Shown piece after piece: positions 18,850-23,202 of a stretch of DNA of 23,202 nt (position 1 is its first letter; each line of letters opens with the position of its first letter). Made by a program: the position numbers and the translations under genes. The notes beneath the pieces were generated by a model that did not search any database, was not told the DNA's origin, and saw only the letters and a program-made list of their open reading frames with translations. This DNA comes from Silene noctiflora (lineage: Eukaryota; Streptophyta; Magnoliopsida; Caryophyllales; Caryophyllaceae): assembly GCA_009801015.1 (NCBI GenBank), contig VHZZ01030809.1:1-23202 (forward strand), in the 5' to 3' direction.

Positions 18850-19041
18850 ATGTCCATGCTATGCCAGTGGCGAAGTCGCTGCACATCAAGAGCTATAGTA
18901 AACCCCATTGAACACCTGCCAGCCCTAAGATTAAGAAAGCCTACTTTACCCGCGCAGTTCCTTAAATTATATAAGGGTAAGATCCGCCAATCCGCCCCAG
19001 CCAGACACGACGGGGATAGCTACTGGCCACATATAACATAA
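18850..19041 (+). CDS. Hypothetical 63-residue basic ORF
   Basis: ATG start, preceded by a purine run AAAAAAAAGGAGA. The product is strongly basic with no acidic residue in the first 20 positions (QWRSRCTSRAIV), then LPALRLRKPTLPAQFLKLYK and GKIRQSAPARHDGDSYW. The segment has more GC and more Ala/Pro/Arg codons than its AT-rich flanks, which suggests either a transferred piece or a real short ORF. A second ATG lies at codon 3. No family is recognised. The basic, acid-poor start resembles organelle targeting peptides of nuclear genes, but that is only a compositional likeness. Confidence 0.2.
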   Translation: MSMLCQWRSRCTSRAIVNPIEHLPALRLRKPTLPAQFLKLYKGKIRQSAPARHDGDSYWPHIT

Positions 19042-20274
19042 GTAGTAGAGTAACACAATACCAAAACAAACCCATCAATAAGGATATAAGTATGTGTATG
19101 ATCTTAGAACAGAATAGGATGAAGAAAACAATTACCATATAGACAGGGTGATCCGTGATCCCCGGATTCCTTTTAATAAAAAAAACTGACTGAGCTCATT
19201 CCCGCCTTACTTCTTAGTTAGAAGCTTCCTGCCCTTACTCTACTCTGGCCTAGTTGTTGGTCTTTGTAAATTTAATCTCTAGTACAGGATAGCCGCAGCT
19301 GTCCAAGACTGTGATTCCCACGAGGCGATTCTTTCTCATTCATATCAATGCTTATTAGATTCGAATTAGAATGCGCCGTACACTATACTCTTGGTATCCA
19401 TAAAAAAGGTTGAAATGTAACTTAGAGAGGAACAACAACTTGCTGCTTTGGCTATTCAAATGTTAAATGAAAATGCATAGGCTTCTGATGACGTTGTTGG
19501 CGAAAGTCAAGAGTAAAGGACTATAGACTATATATCTACTACATCAGCTGCTTTCTTGAACTATTACACTTTCATTACTAAAAACCAAATCTAGATTCAA
19601 CTTAAACAAGCGGACTCGGCCTAGCCATAAATAAATAACTTATGGGAGGCACATCCATCTGACTTTACTACCCAATACGCTTATCTCTAGACTTGCGGTA
19701 TAATTTTCATTACAATGAGTACGTAAAAGACGAATTACAAGCAAAGTTAGTTGCTTTTCCACGCGAATCCTCGATCACATACTACTTCACCACTTTATTA
19801 TAGGTAGGCGAATAGGCGAACCTCTTCATCCTCGTCTTCTTCACCTGCTGTCTCAACCGCTTATGTTTCACACTAGTTAAAGATGAGTAGGGAGTATAAC
19901 TTCTTTCCGTCTCTCGGACAAGAATCTCTTCCCTTTCTAGCATAGGATTAGCGTCGAGAATTTTTTATTCCGTAGAGCATACGATGCGCATAACGAGGAA
20001 GAACCCGCGTTTAAGAAGCATCCCTGCGCTGCACTAATTGAAAGACCCGTGCTTAGAAAACAATATGCTTGGTCCGAAGCGAGAACAAGTTGCTCGGTAG
20101 CGAGTGAAACGCCCCCCTGATTATTATTGTGTGAACCATTTGTTAATTAATCCACCTAGTTCAGTAGTCATACACATACTACCACCGTAAAGATAGAGTA
20201 GAGGGTTGGGCAAGCAATAAAGAATTTAGGAGGAGTCTCGTCGTATGAGGCTTGTGGTAATCCAATAGGATCAT
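19042..20274. other. Intergenic, no gene seen
   Basis: No frame of note on either strand. A short minus frame near 19805-19850 encodes an acidic run (AVETAGEEDEDEEVRL) between two close stops, arising from a CTTCNTC-type pyrimidine tract. No RNA gene seen. Confidence 0.6.
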
Positions 20275-20544
20275 ATGAATGAGACTCGCATAGAATTAAG
20301 CGGGTTAGCGAAGCAAATGATTCGCTCAATTACAAGAAACATAGGGGGCTCTAACTATTCGACCGACCGGGAAAAGTCGCCGCAGAATGAACCCGCATTC
20401 GACATTCTTCTTACTTATTATTATAACGAAACGACGCCCTACTTCTCTCTTTCCGTTTGCCCTTTGAAACAGCTTAAAAGAAATATGTCCATTAAGGTTA
20501 TAGTATACCAGGGCGGGCGTCACAAAGGCACTAAGTTTGTTTAA
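20275..20544 (+). CDS. Hypothetical 89-residue ORF
   Basis: One of the longest ATG-initiated frames in the window, ending in TAA. Residues are mixed: MNETRIELSGLAKQMIRSIT, then a polar stretch (SNYSTDREKSPQNEPAFD), a short aromatic-hydrophobic part (ILLTYYYNETTPYFSLSVC) and a basic end (KVIVYQGGRHKGTKFV). Two Asn-Glu-Thr motifs occur. No signal peptide or conserved domain is recognised. The opposite strand is open over nearly the same bases (20326-20607), so strand choice is uncertain. At most one is coding, and length alone does not exclude chance. Confidence 0.22.
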   Translation: MNETRIELSGLAKQMIRSITRNIGGSNYSTDREKSPQNEPAFDILLTYYYNETTPYFSLSVCPLKQLKRNMSIKVIVYQGGRHKGTKFV

Positions 20545-21269
20545 AAAAGTCTTGGTGTTGAATCCGTTAAAGTATAGTGGACTCGAGCCTTTATTACTTA
20601 CATACAAAGTGAAACAAATTTAGACAAAGAAACAACCAAAAGTATATAAAATAAAAAAGGTAAGCCATTTAGGTTTGGCCATCAAACCCCTCATCTTTGT
20701 AATGATCTACAATTAAAGTTGCCCTAGTTCGGGCTCCGGTTGCTAAGAAAAAGTATAATGGAGAACAAAAAGACCTCTCTCAGCGGGAGGAGAAATAAAG
20801 GAAGAAGTATGTAGACGCACGATTAGTATAAGAATACACAAGGTAAGTTGACGCAGTAACGGGATCTGAAAGCGATCAGCTTTAATATATTCAAACAGAG
20901 TGGAGTTTTTTAACCTTGAACCCAAACTACCACTTCCAATTGTATCAGAGTAGAATCAATAAACCAAATTGCTAAATTTATAAAGGATCTCTATTTTTTC
21001 CTAAAGTACCATTTCCAGTGCTAGATCCTGGAGACTCTACTCGGGCAAGCTATTTCATACCCTCCCCCGTTGGTTGATCCTTTAGAGAGAAAGATGAGAT
21101 GTTTGATTTGATTATATACTATTTTATTAAATTCAGTAGTAGGTAAAGGTTCATTTTCTATTGAATGTCCATGGTGATATTTGAGCAGGATAAGCCTTGA
21201 GGGGACCCAATCATAGCCTCGCAAACCACTCAATCTGCTCAATTCTCCTAACAAACAGACCCTTTGCAC
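20326..21269 (-). pseudogene. Run of interrupted minus-strand coding-like frames
   Basis: Reading downstream on the minus strand: 21269-21021 (82 codons, GTG start; residues LLKYHHGHSIENEPLPTTEF), 20925-20743 (60 codons, TTG; LKNSTLFEYIKADRFQIPLL), a piece near 20700-20625 (ATG, then hydrophobic WLTFFILYTFGCFFV, then TAA), and in the same frame past that TAA 20625-20326 (YFNGFNTKTFLNKLSAFVTP). Several hydrophobic segments suggest a membrane protein if this is one decayed gene. Joining the pieces needs two or more frameshifts and loss of stops, so this is inference. No family is recognised. Confidence 0.18.
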
Positions 21270-21775
21270 CCAAAGAGGATAATCTACAGTACAAACCCCC
21301 TTTTTCCTTGTCTTTGTTCACTTTCGACCCATGCTTTTACCCGAGAATTCCTTATTTACATGAGGCAATAGTAAGGGCCTTTTCAAAGAAAGAGGGCTTT
21401 TTTCTTACTCAAGCTATTCCTTTAGTGAACTTGGATCGGTCTATGGGGGACACTTCAACGAGTGAACTCGGCCTACCCCAATGTTTTAGGGGAACGATGC
21501 CTACTAGCAATAGCCACGAAAATGAGAATATTTATTCATTTCGGGCTAACCCGGGCAAACTACATGTATATCGGTCAAGCCGGTACCGCTCAACCAATCT
21601 TGAAAGCCAATCAAACAGTGTGTCCAGTCTAACCTGGAAAAGATGTTTATCGAGTCGGTCTTTACCTTTGTGTTTTCTGAGCTTGAAGCTTTATCCTGTA
21701 GCTGTAGAAATAGTTCTCTTTCTTTTTCTTTCTTCTAAGAAAAGAACTAAAATTACGAAGTCAAATCTCACATGA
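21194..21775 (+). other. Longest open frame in the window, 192 codons from a TTG
   Basis: The frame is open from TAA 21191-21193 to TGA 21773-21775 (193 sense codons; 192 from the first TTG at 21197). At this base composition such a length is not expected by chance. The first ATG is codon 83 (21443). The first 80 residues are Pro/Phe/Ser-rich with FSLSLFTFDPCFYPRIPYL. A second plus frame is open over about 67 codons in the middle (from about 21430 to TAA near 21629, including ANYMYIGQAGTAQPILKANQ) and looks at least as protein-like, so the stop-free stretch may reflect coding in another phase. No family is recognised in either. Confidence 0.35.
21443..21775 (+). CDS. Hypothetical 110-residue protein with a C-terminal hydrophobic segment
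   Basis: This is the ATG-initiated part of the 192-codon frame and the longest ATG ORF in the window. Residues 1-75 are polar, rich in Ser, Asn and Arg (SNSHENENIYSFRANPGK, YRSSRYRSTNLESQSNSV). Residues about 76-96 are hydrophobic (LCFLSLKLYPVAVEIVLFLF) and could form one membrane helix, followed by a basic tail (SKKRTKITKSNLT). Chimeric plant mitochondrial ORFs, including those linked to male sterility, often pair a polar part with one membrane segment, but I see no piece of a known gene here, so that link is speculative. Expression is unsupported by any promoter I can see. Confidence 0.25.
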   Translation: MGDTSTSELGLPQCFRGTMPTSNSHENENIYSFRANPGKLHVYRSSRYRSTNLESQSNSVSSLTWKRCLSSRSLPLCFLSLKLYPVAVEIVLFLFLSSKKRTKITKSNLT

Positions 21776-21912
21776 TGGGAATTCAAAGATTGATGCCCTG
21801 CTTGATTGTATGTAGGAAAAAAGTCTGCTTTTTACATGCAGGTTTCAAGACTCGGAACCAGGAGGAGCTCTTTTGCCAAGCCTTTAGACCCGGAACCCAG
21901 GGAAAAATCTGA
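21772..21912 (+). CDS. Hypothetical 46-residue ORF overlapping the preceding stop
   Basis: Two ATG codons in a row (21772 and 21775); the first shares ATGA with the stop of the 110-residue ORF. Residues are Cys-rich and basic (GIQRLMPCLIVCRKKVCFLH, then KTRNQEELFCQAFRPGTQGK), with four Cys. The composition is protein-like for its size. A 100-codon minus TTG frame (21783-22082) overlaps antisense. No family is recognised. ATGA overlaps mark translational coupling in bacteria; plant mitochondria rarely use this, so it may be coincidence. Confidence 0.17.
   Translation: MMGIQRLMPCLIVCRKKVCFLHAGFKTRNQEELFCQAFRPGTQGKI
21848..21901. repeat. Imperfect direct repeat, two copies
   Basis: AGACTCGGAACCAGG (21848-21862) recurs as AGACCCGGAACCCAGG (21886-21901) with one substitution and one extra C. 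Likely an old local duplication. Confidence 0.65.
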
Positions 21913-22309
21913 CCCTTAGGGCTGAATAAAGGTAAGGGCATGTTTTGTTCGCGAGCTAACTCCATTCCAGACGTGGGCGGGGACAAAAACCAAGACAACG
22001 CTTGACTATCAAAGGGCTTTCTAAAAACGAAGGGAAAATCAAGAGGCAGAAGCGAGGTAAATCGAAGATGGTGAAGATACAATAAAAGAAGTTACTACAA
22101 TTGAGGATCGGCCTACGACCGAAGCAGAAGAGGAAAACACAGCCTTATAACACAATCCTTTAATAACTTACGGGGAAAGCAAAGTAAATCCAAGGGACTA
22201 GAGCGGCGAGTGATAGATTGATCGACGTCCGAATCCGAAGAAGGCTCGACAAAAGAAGGCGAACCCGCCTACTTTCATTCTGAAAACAAAGGCACGTGTT
22301 CCGCTAATG
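21913..22309. other. Intergenic with short acidic frame
   Basis: A plus frame between TAA 22058-22060 and TAA 22148-22150 (29 codons, no ATG) encodes an acidic stretch (IEDGEDTIKEVTTIEDRPTT, then EAEEEN). It comes from a GA-rich run but is unlike the Lys-rich peptides such runs give elsewhere in the window. No family is recognised. The rest is featureless. Confidence 0.4.
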
Positions 22310-22534
22310 TCAGTTAATGAATTTAAGTGAGGTTACGTGAATCGTGACATGAGATCCAGCTCTTTTCTTCTCGATTGGTACACACACGAAGTGAAAGCGT
22401 GAGGTACAGGTCAGGGGAGGGGAGGGGACAGCGGATCTTGCTTGACGGGTTAGGAAGCATCCATCCATATGGCATATAGTAAGTTTAAGGGTCTGTCTCA
22501 ACAGCAAAAGCTTTAACAACCGGCTCCGCTTCAT
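22310..22534 (-). CDS. Hypothetical 74-codon ORF, doubtful
   Basis: ATG start; a basic, Leu-rich head (KRSRLLKLLLLRQTLKL) that resembles a targeting or membrane-start sequence, then a Ser/Pro/Cys stretch (SAVPSPPLTCTSRFHFVC) read across the complement of the G-rich tract at 22409-22427. No family is recognised. Chance length. Confidence 0.12.
   Translation of the reverse strand: MKRSRLLKLLLLRQTLKLTICHMDGCFLTRQARSAVPSPPLTCTSRFHFVCVPIEKKRAGSHVTIHVTSLKFIN
22409..22427 (+). repeat. G-rich tract, possible two-layer G-quadruplex
   Basis: Three GGGG runs separated by single A residues (22414-22427), preceded by GG at 22409-22410. One GG plus three GGGG runs could fold as a two-tetrad quadruplex, but a canonical four-run G3 pattern is not met. 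Confidence 0.45.
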
Positions 22535-23202
22535 GCTTTCTTACTCATTAGAATGCGACAGAGTGAGTGGAGTCTAGGTATCCACCTGTTTGACCTGACC
22601 CATATTATATATAAAGAGATTGCGCAATTTTCTGGATCTTGTCATACTGAACTCCTGTTATTTAGCCCTCCTTAACACATGCGCTTGTCAACGACTCTTT
22701 ATGAAGAATAGGAATTAATGCTGTTGCTCAAGCGAAGTGAGAGTATGAAAGAATTCGACTCATATAAGATAAGGCAAGCCGCTTTACAGTTAGTGATGGG
22801 GTTCGACAAAGTGAAAAACAACGTTAATCTTTAACTTACATATGAATTTCTTCTGAGTAGTACGTACAACGAGAAGGCTAAACGAGGTCTTAAGCAGCAA
22901 ACAGCATAAACAGGGTCTCTTGCATCTCTTTAGAGTAGATGCTTTTGGGGTGATATTAGGAATCTATTTTCCCGCTTGCTGATCATAAACCGCGCTTTCC
23001 TAAGCTTATATAGTATAGAGGATTTCATTATATTTCTTACTGTATTAATTGTTCTGGTTTAACCATCTTTTGGCTCCCATTTCAGGAGAATTCGATTCCA
23101 AAGCACACAAAGAAATAAAGTATATTAAGGGTAGTAGAATTGCGTGGTGATCTTAACAAACAGAAGTAACTTAACTAAATAGCTCTTTTTACGCCCCTAA
23201 CT
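22535..23202. other. Intergenic to window end, no gene seen
   Basis: AT-rich spacer with stops in all frames, no tRNA-like arm and no recognisable exon. The right edge does not repeat the left edge, so there is no sequence overlap showing a circle. Confidence 0.6.

Noticed and set aside
1695-22082. Many frames of 60-99 codons starting with TTG or GTG on both strands (for example 1695-1925, 6208-6483, 21783-22082)
   Set aside because: Plant mitochondrial genes start with ATG (or edited ACG); these lengths occur by chance at this composition, they overlap each other antisense, and no family is recognised.
1-23202. CRISPR array or other regularly spaced repeats
   Set aside because: No repeat of CRISPR length recurs; repeats are two-copy, short and local.

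Overview
The window reads as non-coding DNA from a seed-plant mitochondrial genome, most likely an angiosperm. This rests on overall texture, not on a diagnostic gene. GC is about 40-43% by eye, both strands carry many short purine or pyrimidine runs, and small AT-rich inverted repeats are scattered throughout. There are no operons and no bacterial gene spacing. I recognise no exon of a respiratory, ribosomal-protein, cytochrome c maturation or maturase gene, no rRNA and no intact tRNA. I also see no sizeable plastid insert and no retrotransposon motif. A gene-free 23 kb stretch fits an expanded mitochondrial genome, or possibly a gene-poor chromosome of a multipartite one. Low-complexity nuclear DNA cannot be excluded.

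Layout. Bases 1-207 hold a minus-strand coding-like fragment whose two halves come into one frame if the ambiguous base at 96 is dropped. Bases 208-6480 contain only short, mostly chance-level frames and small hairpins (3421-3435, 4033-4061). Bases 6480-10650 are slightly richer in short coding-like frames (6457-6582, 7073-7345, 8357-8578, 9215-9421, 9913-10125, 10399-10653) and contain C10 and T21 tracts. Bases 10654-13050 are AT-rich with several perfect palindromes and one 95-codon frame lacking an early ATG (12387-12674). A degenerate tRNA-like structure lies at 13054-13133 on the minus strand. Bases 13134-20270 are mostly featureless apart from a strong GC hairpin (15696-15712), a two-part frame at 17921-18115 and a small basic ORF at 18850-19041. 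Bases 20270-22540 are the densest part: an 89-codon ATG ORF with an open antisense frame, a run of interrupted minus-strand frames, a 192-codon plus-strand frame, and a 46-codon ORF overlapping its stop codon.

Reading frames were judged against chance. With about 6% of random codons being stops at this composition, a few open frames near 95 codons are expected over both strands, but well under one of 190 or more. Only the 192-codon frame clearly exceeds that, and its first in-frame ATG is at codon 83. Many other apparent ORFs start only with TTG or GTG, which plant mitochondria are not known to use routinely, so I do not call them genes. No set of genes here can be shown to work together.
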